The notes beneath the pieces were generated by a model that was not told the DNA's origin, ran no database searches, and saw only the letters and a list, made by a program, of their open reading frames with translations. The position numbers and the translations under genes are program-made. DNA of 33,303 bases, from positions 1-33,303 of the forward strand of contig NZ_RPDJ01000065.1 in the NCBI RefSeq assembly GCF_004023625.1, written 5' to 3'. Position 1 is the stretch's first letter. Each line of letters begins with the position of its first letter. The DNA is from Streptomyces cavernae. Lineage in GTDB: Bacteria; Actinomycetota; Actinomycetes; Streptomycetales; Streptomycetaceae. Shown in pieces: positions 7,184-15,913 of the stretch.

Positions 7184-8059
7184 TCAGTGTCGGATGGCGA
7201 CCTGGAGATCGACGTTGTAGGTCTCCTCGACGATTCCGTCGGGGAAGACGGTCAGGAGGTGGGACCGCTCCTCGGTGAGGAAGGTGTTGGTGCGTTCCGT
7301 GCCGAGGACCAGGAACCTCGAGTGGCTGCCGAGGTTGGCGAGATGGGTGTCGAGCGGGACACGGCGGCTCCAGCGCAGGCGGTGCCAGGTGGATTCGTGC
7401 GGTGAGAGGGGGGCGGTGTTCCAGGCGCCCCTGCCGGAGAGGGCCGGCGCGGTGGGGCGGGCGTTGCCGGTGCTGTTGTCGTCGTCGGTGGTGTTGTCGA
7501 CGCCGGTGCCGGTTTCGGCGGGAGCGACGGTGCCGGTGTCGTCTGCGAGGAAGCGTTCCACGCGGTTGGCCTGGACGGCGATCCAGGGGACGTCCACGGC
7601 GTCGACGTTCCACCACAGGGCGAGGGCACCCCCGGGGCGCAGCACCCGCATCGCCTCCGGGACCGAACGGGCCGGGTCGGTCCAGTGCCAGGCCTGGGCG
7701 TAGGTGATGAAGTCGGCGGAGGAGTCGACGAGGGGGAGGGCGTTGCCGTCAGCGCGGACGACCGGGACCTCCGGGAGGGTGCGGCGGAGCTGGGCGATCA
7801 TCCCGTCGCCGGGTTCGACGGCGATGACTTCGGCTCCGCGTTCGACCAGCAGTGCGGTGGCTATACCGGTCCCGGCTCCCACGTCGACGACGCGTGCGCC
7901 GTCCAGCGTCCGTCCGCTCAATTCCTCGATGGCGTCGAAGAGGGCGGGTGGGTAGGAGGGGCGGTTCGCGGCGTACTGGGTCGCGGCGGCGTTGAAGGAG
8001 TGGGCGTGGAGGGCGTGGGATTCGGCGGTGTCGGCTTGGGTGCGGGGGGCCTCGGTCAT
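7184..8059 (-). CDS. Class I SAM-dependent methyltransferase
   Basis: A 291-residue protein with an N-terminal Rossmann-like methyltransferase fold. Motif I is VVDVGAGTGIATALL (about residue 55), the acidic end of strand 2 is VIAVEPGDGM, and motif IV/post-I regions are VRADGNALPLVDSSADFITYAQAWHW followed by VLRPGGALALWW (only the cores VRADGNALPL and LRPGGALALWW are needed for recognition). The family includes SmtA/UbiE-like small-molecule enzymes. An Asp/Thr/Asn-rich insertion (about residues 190-215) sits between the core and the C-terminal part. The substrate is unknown. The ATG at 8059 is used. It precedes the exporter pair on the same strand but an 83-base gap with a promoter separates them. 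Confidence 0.85.
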   Translation of the reverse strand: MTEAPRTQADTAESHALHAHSFNAAATQYAANRPSYPPALFDAIEELSGRTLDGARVVDVGAGTGIATALLVERGAEVIAVEPGDGMIAQLRRTLPEVPVVRADGNALPLVDSSADFITYAQAWHWTDPARSVPEAMRVLRPGGALALWWNVDAVDVPWIAVQANRVERFLADDTGTVAPAETGTGVDNTTDDDNSTGNARPTAPALSGRGAWNTAPLSPHESTWHRLRWSRRVPLDTHLANLGSHSRFLVLGTERTNTFLTEERSHLLTVFPDGIVEETYNVDLQVAIRH

Positions 8060-8132
8060 GGGGTCATCTTGGCCGGGGCGCCGGTGCCGACCCAAGGGCA
8101 TGGACGTGCTTCAGGACGTCTTGCCCGCGACT

Positions 8133-8627
8133 TCAGGACTTCTTCTTACGGGCCGGGTTGCCCGTGCGCCTCGTGCTCCCCCGTTCGTGGCGGGCGCGGG
8201 CGGTCTCGTACTCCTGGCGGTGCAACTTCTCGCCGGGGGCCTCGATGAGGGAGCGGAAGAAATACGCGAAGAGGGAGCCGACGAAACCGATGGCCAGCAG
8301 GCCGCGGAGGGAAGCCTGCTGTTCGGGGTCGGGGCGCTTGGTGAACCCGTCCCAGGTGCGGCGGAAGGCGACGGCGCTGCACACGGCGAACATGACCACG
8401 ACGAGGAGGTTGACCACGCCGCCGACGTCCGCGATCGCCAGGCCCTGGTAGGCGAAGCGGAGCACCAGGCAGGAGACGACCGCCACGACGAGCGAGCCGA
8501 GGGCCACCCCGGCGCGTCGCCAGAGGTAGCCGCCCTGGTGGTCGACCCAGGTGGTCCCGAAGAAGCGGAGGGGTTCGGGGCGGGGGCCGGTGCCCGTGCC
8601 GCTTCCGGTGCCGGATTCGTCGCGCAT
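8133..8627 (-). CDS. Conserved small integral membrane protein
   Basis: A 164-residue protein if started at the ATG at 8627 (an upstream in-frame GTG or ATG would add 13 residues). After a Gly/Thr-rich N-terminus it has three probable membrane segments: AGVALGSLVVAVVSCLVL, VNLLVVVMFAVCSAVAF and LLAIGFVGSLFAYFF. The C-terminus is strongly basic (ARHERGSTRRTGNPARKKKS) and cytoplasmic by the positive-inside rule. Similar proteins are widespread in Streptomyces and are sometimes labelled EamA/RhaT-like transporters, but three helices are too few for that family to be convincing. Function unknown. Confidence 0.8.
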   Translation of the reverse strand: MRDESGTGSGTGTGPRPEPLRFFGTTWVDHQGGYLWRRAGVALGSLVVAVVSCLVLRFAYQGLAIADVGGVVNLLVVVMFAVCSAVAFRRTWDGFTKRPDPEQQASLRGLLAIGFVGSLFAYFFRSLIEAPGEKLHRQEYETARARHERGSTRRTGNPARKKKS

Positions 8628-8721
8628 GGGGTTGATTATGGCCAAAGGTTCGCGGAGGGGAACCATGCGGGTCGGTCCACGCCCACGTCCACATGAGCGT
8701 GGACCGACGCCGCTGGAGTAC

Positions 8722-9069
8722 TCAGGAGCAGCGGGGTGCCACGTAACCGTCGCTGCCGGTGTTCACGTAGGCGTCCGAGACGTACTCGCCGTTCGCGATG
8801 TTGTCCCAGATGTTCGTGGTGCCGTACGGGCCGGTGATGGTTTCGCCCGGGCGCTGGCAGAAGATCGGCACGTATGAGCCCACGGGCAACACTCGGATGA
8901 TGGAGTAGTTGGTGCTGGGGCCGCTGCGGACGTTGACCGAGTAGCCCGGTGCGATCGCGTAGTACCTGACGGCGGCGGACGCCTCGGAAGAGGCTCCCAC
9001 CACCAGCGCGAGGGCGGCGGCGGCGCCTCCCACCACGGCGGCGCGTCTGCCCGACAGAATCTTCATCAT
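8722..9069 (-). CDS. Secreted SH3-like domain protein (copy 1)
   Basis: A 115-residue precursor. The N-terminus MMKILSGRRAAVVGG plus AAAALALVVGASSEASA is a clear signal peptide, cut probably after ASA at about residue 33. The mature part is one bacterial SH3-type domain beginning YAIAPGYSVNVRSGPSTNYS with the hallmark VNVRSGPS, then VLPVGSYVPIFCQ and NIWDNI. Two cysteines (in PIFCQ and at the last-but-one residue) could form a disulphide outside the cell. Such domains bind cell-wall material in many bacteria. The start at 9069 is preceded by GGAAAGGGAG. It lies 19 bases downstream of a close paralogue, likely co-transcribed. Confidence 0.85.
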   Translation of the reverse strand: MMKILSGRRAAVVGGAAAALALVVGASSEASAAVRYYAIAPGYSVNVRSGPSTNYSIIRVLPVGSYVPIFCQRPGETITGPYGTTNIWDNIANGEYVSDAYVNTGSDGYVAPRCS

Positions 9070-9088
9070 GCTCCCTTTCCGGTTCTCC

Positions 9089-9427
9089 TCAGGCGCAGCG
9101 CGCGGCCACATAGCCGTCACTGCCGGTTCTCACGTAGGTGTCCGATACGTACGCGCCGTTCGCGATGTTGTCCCAGATGTTCGAGGTGCCGTACGGGCCG
9201 GTGACGGTCTCACCCGGGCGCTGGCAGAAGATCGGCACCTGTGAGCCCTCACGCAGCACACGGACGATGCGGTAGCCGGTGCCGGGGCCGCTGCGGACGT
9301 TCAGGGTGACGCCGGGTGCGATCGGGTAGTAACGGACGGCCGCAGTCGCGATCGTGCTCGCCGCAGTCGTCGTCGCGACCCCTGCCGCGTCGTCGGCCTC
9401 GATCTCTTCGGTACGGTCAACAGACAC
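9089..9427 (-). CDS. SH3-like domain protein (copy 2), without an evident signal peptide
   Basis: A 112-residue paralogue of the downstream gene; the SH3-type domain (LNVRSGPGTGYR, PIFCQRPGE, NIWDNIANG, C-terminal RCA) is nearly identical in layout. The N-terminus differs: with the GTG start at 9427, which has GGGGGAGG five bases upstream, it reads MSVDRTEEIEADDAAGVATTT, acidic and without the basic plus hydrophobic pattern of a Sec signal. No better upstream start is seen in this frame. The protein may therefore stay in the cytoplasm, be exported otherwise, or have lost export. It is divergent from the kinase gene at 9606, 178 bases away. Confidence 0.8.
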   Translation of the reverse strand: MSVDRTEEIEADDAAGVATTTAASTIATAAVRYYPIAPGVTLNVRSGPGTGYRIVRVLREGSQVPIFCQRPGETVTGPYGTSNIWDNIANGAYVSDTYVRTGSDGYVAARCA

Positions 9428-9605
9428 TGATGCCTCCCCCGTTGGGCCCCTCACAGCGCAGGGGCCGCTGATTTCAGCGAAAACACGTCAGGCACACAGG
9501 TACGGTTCTCGAACGCGGAGGCTAGCAAGCCGCATCAGTGTCGTACGAGTCATTGAATAGGCTCCGTGCGTCGCGCGCGCGAACGATCAGCACGGGGGTG
9601 GGTCC

Positions 9606-11759
9606 ATGGCGCCACAGCGGGACGCCGGAGCGAGCTCGGCAGCGGAACTGCCCGAGTACGCCGGTCAGTACCGCCTGGAGTCATGCCTGGGCTCGGGCGG
9701 CATGGGCGTGGTGCATCTGGCCCGCAGCACCTCGGGATTGAAGCTCGCGGTGAAAGTGGTGCATGCCCAGTTCGCCAAGGATCCGGAGTTCAGGGGGCGG
9801 TTCCGGCAGGAGATCGCGGCAGCGCGCAGAGTGAGCGGCGCGTTCACCGCCTCCGTGGTCGACGCCGACCCGGAGGGTGAACGGCCATGGATGGCAACGC
9901 TGTTCATTCCCGGACCGACCCTCGCCGAGCAGGTGAAGCGGAACGGGCCTTTGGATGGCGCGCAGTTGCGTCAGCTGATGGCCGGACTCTCCGAGGCGCT
10001 GCGCGACATACACCGGGCGGGTGTGGTTCACCGGGACCTGAAGCCCAGCAACGTGCTCCTCGCCGAGGACGGTCCGAAGGTCATCGACTTCGGCATTTCG
10101 CGGCCGTCGGACAGTGAACTGCGGACCGAGACCGGCAAGTTGATCGGCACACCGCCCTTCATGGCCCCCGAGCAGTTCCGCAGCCCCCGCGAGGTCGGCC
10201 CGGCCGCCGACATCTTCGCACTCGGTTCGGTGCTGGTGCACGCCGCGACCGGCCGGGGCCCCTTCGACTCCGACAGCCCGTACATCGTGGCCTACCAAGT
10301 CGTACACGACGAGCCTGACCTGACCGGCCTGCCTGACAACCTCGTACCACTCGTGCTCCGCTGTCTGGCCAAGGAGCCTCGGGACCGGCCCACGGCGGAC
10401 GAACTGATGCGGGAGCTGCGGTCGGTGTCGGCCTTGTACGACACTCAGGCCTTCGTCCCGGTCCAGCGGACCGGAGTTCCGCCGGAACCTGAGCCGGAGC
10501 CCGAGACGCTGCCGAAGGCCGACCCCCAGCCGCCCGGGGCACGCCCCGTTCGGGGCGAGAAACCCACGGGACGCCGACGCAGGCGAGCGGTCATCGTGGC
10601 CGGTGCGGTGGTTCTCACCGTGGCGGCAGGGGCGCTGGCGTCGGCCCGGATGCCCGAACGCAACACCAACGTGCCACAGGAGAAGGCTTCGCGGTCCGCC
10701 CCGGCGGGTTTCACCGCCTGGCAGGCGAAGCCCACGCCGGGAGCCAGCCGGATGCCGCAGTGCTCCTACGGCGGCGGGAAGTTGTTCTGCGCCCAAGTGG
10801 GGCAGCTCGCCGCCCTGGATCCGGCGGACGGTTCGGTGCTGTGGCGGCATGCCTTCGCCGACGAGCAGGAGACTCCCCAGGAACAGCCAGTCCTCTCGGG
10901 CGGGCTGGTGCACATTGTCACGCGTGCCGGCCGATGGCTGGAGGCGCTCGACCCGGCTTCCGGCGCAACACGCTGGAAGATGGACATCTCCGCGTACATA
11001 CGTCTGCAGCACACGGACGACAGGGTGCTGCTCACCCGTCCGGACGGCATGGTCACCGGGCTCGACAGCGCATCGGGGAAAGGCGACTGGAAGCGTCGGA
11101 TGACCGGCCAGGGCGGGCAGACCACACCGGACTTCGCCTGGTTCCCCGGGGGTGACGTGGTGTACGCGACGAGCACAAGCGACGACGGATCACAAACCCG
11201 GGTCAGTGCCCTGGATCCGGAGACCGGCACCGTGCACTGGAATGCCGAGCTGAAGGGCACCCTGGAGCCGGTCGGTGAAAACAGCAGCGGCGTCTATTTC
11301 TCGGTCAACGACGACATCCGAGGAGTAACGGACGCATTGGTCCGTTACGACCCTCGAACCAAGACCTCGATCCGGGTGGCGCTCCGGTACCCGGTCCCAC
11401 CCGCCAGGGCCTCCGTCCGCGGGAACGTCGTCTATGTGCTCGCTCCGTTCGGCACCCTCATCGCCGTCGACATGAAGACACAGACTCAGAAGTGGCGCCT
11501 CGAGACCTCCGTGAGCCTGGGCTCCACGCCCGTCGCCGACGACAGGCACGTGTACTTCACCGCGGCCGACGGGCGGCTGCTCGCCGTGGACACGCGAAAG
11601 GGCACGCTCGTAGGACAGACGCCCACGCGACTCGGGACGGAATCGGACCGAGTCGTGTCGGATCTGTCCGAACCCGTCGTGGTACGTGATCGGGTCTATG
11701 CGAGCGCTCCCGACGGGACCGTGTTCGGGGTGCCCGCGGACGCTCCTTCGATCTGGTGA
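9606..11759 (+). CDS. Membrane Ser/Thr protein kinase with PQQ-type beta-propeller domain
   Basis: A 717-residue Hanks-type kinase. The kinase domain (about residues 20-275) has the Gly loop GSGGMG (29-34), catalytic Lys50 (AVKVV), HRDLKPSN (142-149, Asp144), DFG (161-163) and APEQ (187-190), all intact. A Pro/Glu-rich linker (290-320) and a basic RRRRR patch precede one membrane helix (about 328-346). The extracytoplasmic part (380-717) contains repeated blocks of the PQQ/WD40-like type, for example LAALDPADGSVLWRH, LEALDPASGATRWKM and LLAVDTRKGTLV, which should fold as a beta-propeller sensor. The ATG at 9606 follows GGGGGTGGG. Substrates are unknown; the neighbouring SH3 cell-wall proteins fit an envelope role. 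Confidence 0.92.
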   Translation: MAPQRDAGASSAAELPEYAGQYRLESCLGSGGMGVVHLARSTSGLKLAVKVVHAQFAKDPEFRGRFRQEIAAARRVSGAFTASVVDADPEGERPWMATLFIPGPTLAEQVKRNGPLDGAQLRQLMAGLSEALRDIHRAGVVHRDLKPSNVLLAEDGPKVIDFGISRPSDSELRTETGKLIGTPPFMAPEQFRSPREVGPAADIFALGSVLVHAATGRGPFDSDSPYIVAYQVVHDEPDLTGLPDNLVPLVLRCLAKEPRDRPTADELMRELRSVSALYDTQAFVPVQRTGVPPEPEPEPETLPKADPQPPGARPVRGEKPTGRRRRRAVIVAGAVVLTVAAGALASARMPERNTNVPQEKASRSAPAGFTAWQAKPTPGASRMPQCSYGGGKLFCAQVGQLAALDPADGSVLWRHAFADEQETPQEQPVLSGGLVHIVTRAGRWLEALDPASGATRWKMDISAYIRLQHTDDRVLLTRPDGMVTGLDSASGKGDWKRRMTGQGGQTTPDFAWFPGGDVVYATSTSDDGSQTRVSALDPETGTVHWNAELKGTLEPVGENSSGVYFSVNDDIRGVTDALVRYDPRTKTSIRVALRYPVPPARASVRGNVVYVLAPFGTLIAVDMKTQTQKWRLETSVSLGSTPVADDRHVYFTAADGRLLAVDTRKGTLVGQTPTRLGTESDRVVSDLSEPVVVRDRVYASAPDGTVFGVPADAPSIW

Positions 11760-11773
11760 CCCGCTGAATTGAC

Positions 11774-11802
11774 GAGGGGCCGCCCCCGTGGAGCGGCCCC
11801 TC
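11774..11802. terminator. Terminator between the kinase gene and ilvD
   Basis: Ten-bp arms GAGGGGCCGC (11774-11783) and GCGGCCCCTC (11793-11802) with a nine-base loop. It starts 14 bases after the kinase stop codon and lies 10 bases beyond the ilvD stop on the other strand, so it can end both transcripts. Confidence 0.8.
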
Positions 11803-11812
11803 TTGCTGGGGC

Positions 11813-13663
11813 TCAGCCCAGCTTCGACACGTCTCGCACCGCGCCCTTGTCCGCGCTCGTCGCCATCGCCGCGTATGCCTTCAGTGCCGTGGAGACCTTG
11901 CGGTCGCGGGACTTGGGGGCGTAGACGCCGGCGAGGGCCTCGCGGCGGGCCGCCAGGGTGTCCTCGTCGACCAGGAGCTCGATCGAACGGTTCGGGATGT
12001 CGATGCGGATGCGGTCGCCGTCCTCGACGAGGGCGATCGTGCCTCCGGACGCCGCCTCGGGAGAGGCGTGGCCGATGGACAGGCCCGAGGTACCGCCGGA
12101 AAAGCGGCCGTCGGTCACCAGCGCGCAGGCCTTTCCAAGGCCCCGGCCCTTGAGGAACGAGGTCGGGTAGAGCATCTCCTGCATGCCGGGGCCGCCCTTG
12201 GGGCCCTCGTAGCGGATGACCACCACGTCACCCTCGCGCACCTGCTTGCCGAGGATCTTCTCGACGGCCTCCTCCTGCGACTCGCAGACCACCGCGGGAC
12301 CCTCGAAGGTCCAGATCGACTCGTCCACACCGGCCGTCTTCACGACACAGCCGTCGACGGCGAGGTTGCCCTTGAGGACCGCGAGGCCGCCGTCCTTGGA
12401 GTAGGCGTGGGCGACGTCACGGATGCAGCCGCCGGCCGCGTCCGTGTCCAGTTCCTCCCAGCGCTCGGACTGGGAGAACGCCTCGGCGGAGCGCTTGCAG
12501 CCGGGGGCCGCGTGCCAGAGCTCCAGCGCCTCGTCGGAGGCCGCGCCGCCGCGGATGTCCCAGGCGTCGAGCCACTCCTTGATGGACGGCGAGTGGACGG
12601 TGTGCACGTCCTCGTTCAGCAGGCCGCCGCGGTAGAGCTCGCCGAGGATGGCGGGGATGCCGCCGGCGCGGTGCACGTCCTCCATGTAGTACGTGCGGGT
12701 CGCGGTCACGTTCGGCGCGACCTTCGCGAGGCAGGGGACGCGGCGCGAGACGGCGTCGATGTCGGTGAGGTCGTAGCCGACCTCGGCCTCCTGGGCGGCG
12801 GCCAGCAGGTGCAGGATCGTGTTCGTGGAGCCGCCCATGGCGATGTCCAGCGCCATCGCGTTCTCGAACGCGGCGTGGGTGGCGATGGAGCGCGGGAGGA
12901 CGGAGTCGTCATCCTGCTCGTAGTAGCGCTTGGCGAGCTCCACGACCGTGGCGCCGGCGCGCTCGTACAGGTCCTTGCGGGCGGTGTGGGTGGCGAGGAC
13001 CGAGCCGTTGCCGGGGAGCGCGAGGCCGAGCGCCTCCGTCAGACAGTTCATCGAGTTGGCGGTGAACATGCCGGAACAGGAACCGCAGGTCGGACAGGCG
13101 TTCTCCTCGATGCGGAGGACGTCCTCGTCGGAGACCTTCTCGTTCGCCGCGTCGACCATCGCGTCAATCAGGTCGAGGGTGCGGACCGTGCCGTCGACGA
13201 GGGTCGCGCGGCCGGCCTCCATCGGGCCGCCGGAGACGAACACCGTCGGGATGTTCAGGCGCAGCGCCGCCATCAGCATGCCGGGGGTGATCTTGTCGCA
13301 GTTGGAGATGCAGATCAGGGCGTCGGCGCAGTGCGCCTCCACCATGTATTCCACTGAGTCCGCGATGAGGTCGCGGGACGGCAGGGAGTACAGCATGCCG
13401 CCGTGGCCCATCGCGATGCCGTCGTCGACGGCGATCGTGTTGAACTCGCGCGGGACCGCGCCCGCGGCCTTGATCGCCTCGGAGACGATCCGGCCGACCG
13501 GCTGGAGGTGGGTGTGGCCGGGCACGAACTCGGTGAAGCTGTTGGCGACCGCGATGATCGGCTTGCCGATGTCCTCGCTCGCGACGCCGGAAGCGCGCAT
13601 CAGCGCGCGGGCTCCCGCCATGTTGCGACCGTGGGTGACCGTACGTGACCTCAGCTCGGGCAC
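11813..13663 (-). CDS. ilvD: Dihydroxy-acid dehydratase
   Basis: A 616-residue iron-sulphur enzyme that dehydrates 2,3-dihydroxy-3-methylbutanoate and its homologue to the keto acids of valine, leucine and isoleucine synthesis. The IlvD/Edd signatures are CISNCDKITPGM and, further on, CPTCGSCSGMFTANSMNCL, which hold the cluster and metal ligands; the C-terminal part has SDGRFSGGTSG-like TDGRFSGGTSGLSIGHASPEA (core TDGRFSGGTSG). The GTG start at 13663 (VPELRSRTVTHGRNMAGARA) matches the usual N-terminus and has GGAG five bases upstream; an in-frame ATG at 13684 would add seven residues. It is preceded by a 36-bp tandem array and by tetR on the same strand. Confidence 0.96.
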   Translation of the reverse strand: MPELRSRTVTHGRNMAGARALMRASGVASEDIGKPIIAVANSFTEFVPGHTHLQPVGRIVSEAIKAAGAVPREFNTIAVDDGIAMGHGGMLYSLPSRDLIADSVEYMVEAHCADALICISNCDKITPGMLMAALRLNIPTVFVSGGPMEAGRATLVDGTVRTLDLIDAMVDAANEKVSDEDVLRIEENACPTCGSCSGMFTANSMNCLTEALGLALPGNGSVLATHTARKDLYERAGATVVELAKRYYEQDDDSVLPRSIATHAAFENAMALDIAMGGSTNTILHLLAAAQEAEVGYDLTDIDAVSRRVPCLAKVAPNVTATRTYYMEDVHRAGGIPAILGELYRGGLLNEDVHTVHSPSIKEWLDAWDIRGGAASDEALELWHAAPGCKRSAEAFSQSERWEELDTDAAGGCIRDVAHAYSKDGGLAVLKGNLAVDGCVVKTAGVDESIWTFEGPAVVCESQEEAVEKILGKQVREGDVVVIRYEGPKGGPGMQEMLYPTSFLKGRGLGKACALVTDGRFSGGTSGLSIGHASPEAASGGTIALVEDGDRIRIDIPNRSIELLVDEDTLAARREALAGVYAPKSRDRKVSTALKAYAAMATSADKGAVRDVSKLG

Positions 13664-13770
13664 GGTTGCTCCACTCCCTACCATTCCGGTCCCTTGGATC
13701 CTTCAGGCTACGCCTCGCCCCCGGCCACCGAACCTCATGTCCGCGATCCGGACGTGCCGTCCGGGAAATG

Positions 13771-13937
13771 GTGCGCCGCATGTTGACGACGGTGGTCCGG
13801 GAGATGGCGCCCCGTGTGCCGACGGCGGTGGTCCCGGACATGGCGCCCCGTGTGCCGACGGCGGTGGCCCCGGACATGGCGCCCCGTGTGCCGACGGCGG
13901 TGGCCCCGGACATGGCGCCCCGTGTGCCGACGGCGGT
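13771..13937. repeat. 36-bp tandem repeat array between tetR and ilvD
   Basis: Three full 36-bp units start at 13806, 13842 and 13878, followed by a 24-base partial unit (13914-13937) and preceded by a diverged copy (13771-13805). The unit starts GGCGCCCCGTGTGCCGACGG and differs between copies by a single C/T change. The array begins at the very stop codon of the tetR gene and lies 107 or more bases upstream of the ilvD start, so on the minus strand it would be transcribed as part of an ilvD 5' leader or tetR trailer. No spacers are present, so it is not a CRISPR array. Confidence 0.9.
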
Positions 13938-14569
13938 CAGGTGCCGGTCAGGTGGCCCTGGACCACCGGGGCGATCCTGGCGATGATCTGCTCGGGGTCG
14001 GCGGAGGCCAGCGGCTCGACCTTGATCACATAGCGGAGCATGGCGGTCCCGACGAGCTGCGCCGCGGCCAGCTCGGCACGCAGTTCGGCGTCCGGGAGGT
14101 CCAGCTGCCCGGCGATGCGGCGCAGCAGCTGGGAGGCGATCAGACGGCGGAAGACGGCCGCGGCGGTCTCGTTGTTGAACGCGGAGCGGACTACCGCGAG
14201 CAGCGGGATGCGGGTGGCCGGGTTCTCCCAGACGCCGAAGACGAACCGGGTCAGCCGCTCGCCGACCCCGTCGAAGGGGCCCTCCTCGATCACCTTGGTC
14301 GCGTTGAGGGCCGGCGCGAAGGCGACCTCGATGGCCGCCTCGAAGACCTGCTCCTTGGTGCCGAAGTAGTGGTGCACGAGGGCCGAGTCCACGCCCGCCG
14401 CCTTGGCGATGCCGCGCACGGACGTCTTGTCGTAGCCGCGTTCGGAGAACTCCGCCCGGGCGGCGTCGAGGATCTTGTCCCGGGTGTCGGACGGCTCCGT
14501 GCCGGGGGGCCGTCCCCGGCCGCGTGGGGTTCGGGGGGCACTGGGGGCGCGCGGGGTCCGGGAGGTCAC
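13937..14569 (-). CDS. TetR-family transcriptional regulator
   Basis: A 210-residue regulator. After a disordered Arg/Pro-rich N-terminus (about 30 residues) comes the TetR helix-turn-helix: TRDKILDAARAEFSERGYDK, then TSVRGIAKAAGVDSALVHHYF (core VRGIAKAAGV, HHYFGTKEQVF). The C-terminal helical ligand domain is of the kind seen in TetR_C regulators with a LIASQLLRRIAGQL segment. The GTG start at 14569 overlaps the TGA of the upstream isomerase gene (GTGA), so translation is coupled. Targets are not evident; the isomerase operon itself is a candidate. Confidence 0.9.
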   Translation of the reverse strand: MTSRTPRAPSAPRTPRGRGRPPGTEPSDTRDKILDAARAEFSERGYDKTSVRGIAKAAGVDSALVHHYFGTKEQVFEAAIEVAFAPALNATKVIEEGPFDGVGERLTRFVFGVWENPATRIPLLAVVRSAFNNETAAAVFRRLIASQLLRRIAGQLDLPDAELRAELAAAQLVGTAMLRYVIKVEPLASADPEQIIARIAPVVQGHLTGT

Positions 14570-15390
14570 CTTCTGGGCACCTTCACGGCGGAGGCCAGGT
14601 GCAGCCTGGTGAAGGCCAGTGCCTCGGCGAGGTCGGCCTCGCGCTCGGCGCCGGACATCGCGCGGCGGGTGTTGACCTCGATGACCACGTGCCCGTCGAA
14701 GCCGTTCAGGGCGAGGCGCTCCAGCACCTCGGCGCAGGGCTGGGTGCCGCGGCCCGGGACGAGGTGCTCGTCCTTGTTGGAGCCGGAGCCGTCCGCGAGG
14801 TGGACGTGGCCCAGCCGGTCGGCCATGCGGTCCACCATCTGCAGGGCGTCGGTGCGGGCCGTCGCGGCGTGGCTGAGGTCGATCGTGAAGTGCCGGTAGT
14901 CGTCCTTGGTGACGTCCCAGTCGGGCGCGTACGCGAGCATCTCGCGGTCGCGGTAGCGCCAGGGGTACATGTTCTCCACGGCGAACCGCACGTCGGTCTC
15001 GCTCGCCATGCGCCAGATGCCGGTGACGAAGTCGCGGGCGTACTGGCGCTGCCAGCGGAAGGGCGGGTGGACGACGACGGTGGACGCGCCCAGCTTCTCG
15101 GCGGCCGTCTGGGCCCGCTGGAGTTTGACCCAGGGGTCGGTGGACCAGACGCGCTGGGTGATCAGCAGACAGGGGGCGTGCACGGCCAGGATCGGGATCT
15201 GGTGGTAGTCGCTGAGCCGGCGCAGTGCCTCGATGTCCTGGCTGACGGGGTCGGTCCACACCATGACCTCGACGCCGTCGTACCCGAGACGCGCGGCGAT
15301 CTCGAAGGCCGTCGCCGTTGACTCCGGATACACGGAAGCCGTCGACAGCGCGACCTTCGCATCCGGGATCCGCACGACTGGTTCTGCCAC
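14566..15390 (-). CDS. Sugar phosphate isomerase/epimerase (xylose isomerase-like TIM barrel)
   Basis: A 274-residue AP-endonuclease-2-type TIM-barrel protein. Signature elements are VALSTASVYP, LGYDGVEVMVWTDP, VVVHPPFRWQ, RFAVENMYPW (Glu metal ligand), HFTIDLSHAA (Asp, His), LGHVHLADGSG and VVIEVNTR (Glu ligand). These residues bind a divalent metal in the family, which includes inosose isomerases and IolE/IolI-like enzymes; the substrate here is unknown. The GTG at 15390 (MAEPVVRIPDAKVAL) is the likely start although its ribosome binding site is weak; another GTG lies six bases further upstream. It forms an operon with the downstream tetR. Confidence 0.85.
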   Translation of the reverse strand: MAEPVVRIPDAKVALSTASVYPESTATAFEIAARLGYDGVEVMVWTDPVSQDIEALRRLSDYHQIPILAVHAPCLLITQRVWSTDPWVKLQRAQTAAEKLGASTVVVHPPFRWQRQYARDFVTGIWRMASETDVRFAVENMYPWRYRDREMLAYAPDWDVTKDDYRHFTIDLSHAATARTDALQMVDRMADRLGHVHLADGSGSNKDEHLVPGRGTQPCAEVLERLALNGFDGHVVIEVNTRRAMSGAEREADLAEALAFTRLHLASAVKVPRR

Positions 15391-15913
15391 GGGCACCAGG
15401 GTACGGGGCGCGTCCGACGTAGGGGCGGCTGGCTGCCCTTTGCGAGGGACTCCTTGGCCGGAAGCGTTGCCCCGGGGACCGAGGGCCGGCGCCCCGTGGA
15501 ACGGTCGCCTGTCCTGCTGTCCGGCGCGATGACCGGCACATACGGTGCGGATGCCGGGCCCCGCGCCCCTCCCTCCCGTTCGCGCCTCCGCACGTCCGTG
15601 CGCCTGGTTACGCCCGCGCGCGCTCGCCCGAGGTCGCCCGGGCGCGCCCGGGGTGCGCAAGGATGCGACAGGGTCGTCGCCCCGGGTGCGCACGGATGCG
15701 ACGGGGTCGTCGGCGGACCCGACCGAAACCCGTCGATCCCGCCGGTGTCACCGAGCACTCCCGCGGCCACGGCGGCGGCGTACCTCGCCCCCGCCGCCCC
15801 GAGCTGCCGAAGCCGGGTCGCCGGCGGCTGCGGGATGATGATCCGTAAAAGTTTGCGGCCCTGGGCGGCGGGTGGCGCAGGACAACGGTCCGGACTCTCG
15901 TAAGGTTTGCGCC
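15391..15913. other. Gene-free divergent intergenic region
   Basis: About 520 bases between the isomerase gene (leftward) and the Gly/Ser-linker protein gene (rightward). It must hold both promoters. It is very GC-rich, contains a CGCGCG/GCCCGGG-rich stretch around 15610-15650 and a 33-bp duplication, and otherwise shows no coding region I can support. Confidence 0.6.
15651..15716. repeat. 33-bp direct duplication
   Basis: Two adjacent 33-base units, 15651-15683 and 15684-15716, both starting GGGTGCGCA and containing GGATGCGAC and GGGTCGTCG, with about four differences. They lie midway in the divergent intergenic region; role unknown. Confidence 0.75.

Noticed and set aside
13164..13913. A minus-strand frame that translates the 36-bp array as 12-residue repeats and continues into ilvD
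   Set aside because: It has no ribosome binding site, and after the array it runs inside ilvD in another frame; a real repeat protein is not supported.
13771..13937. Possible CRISPR array
   Set aside because: The 36-bp units are directly adjacent with no unique spacers, and no cas genes are present.
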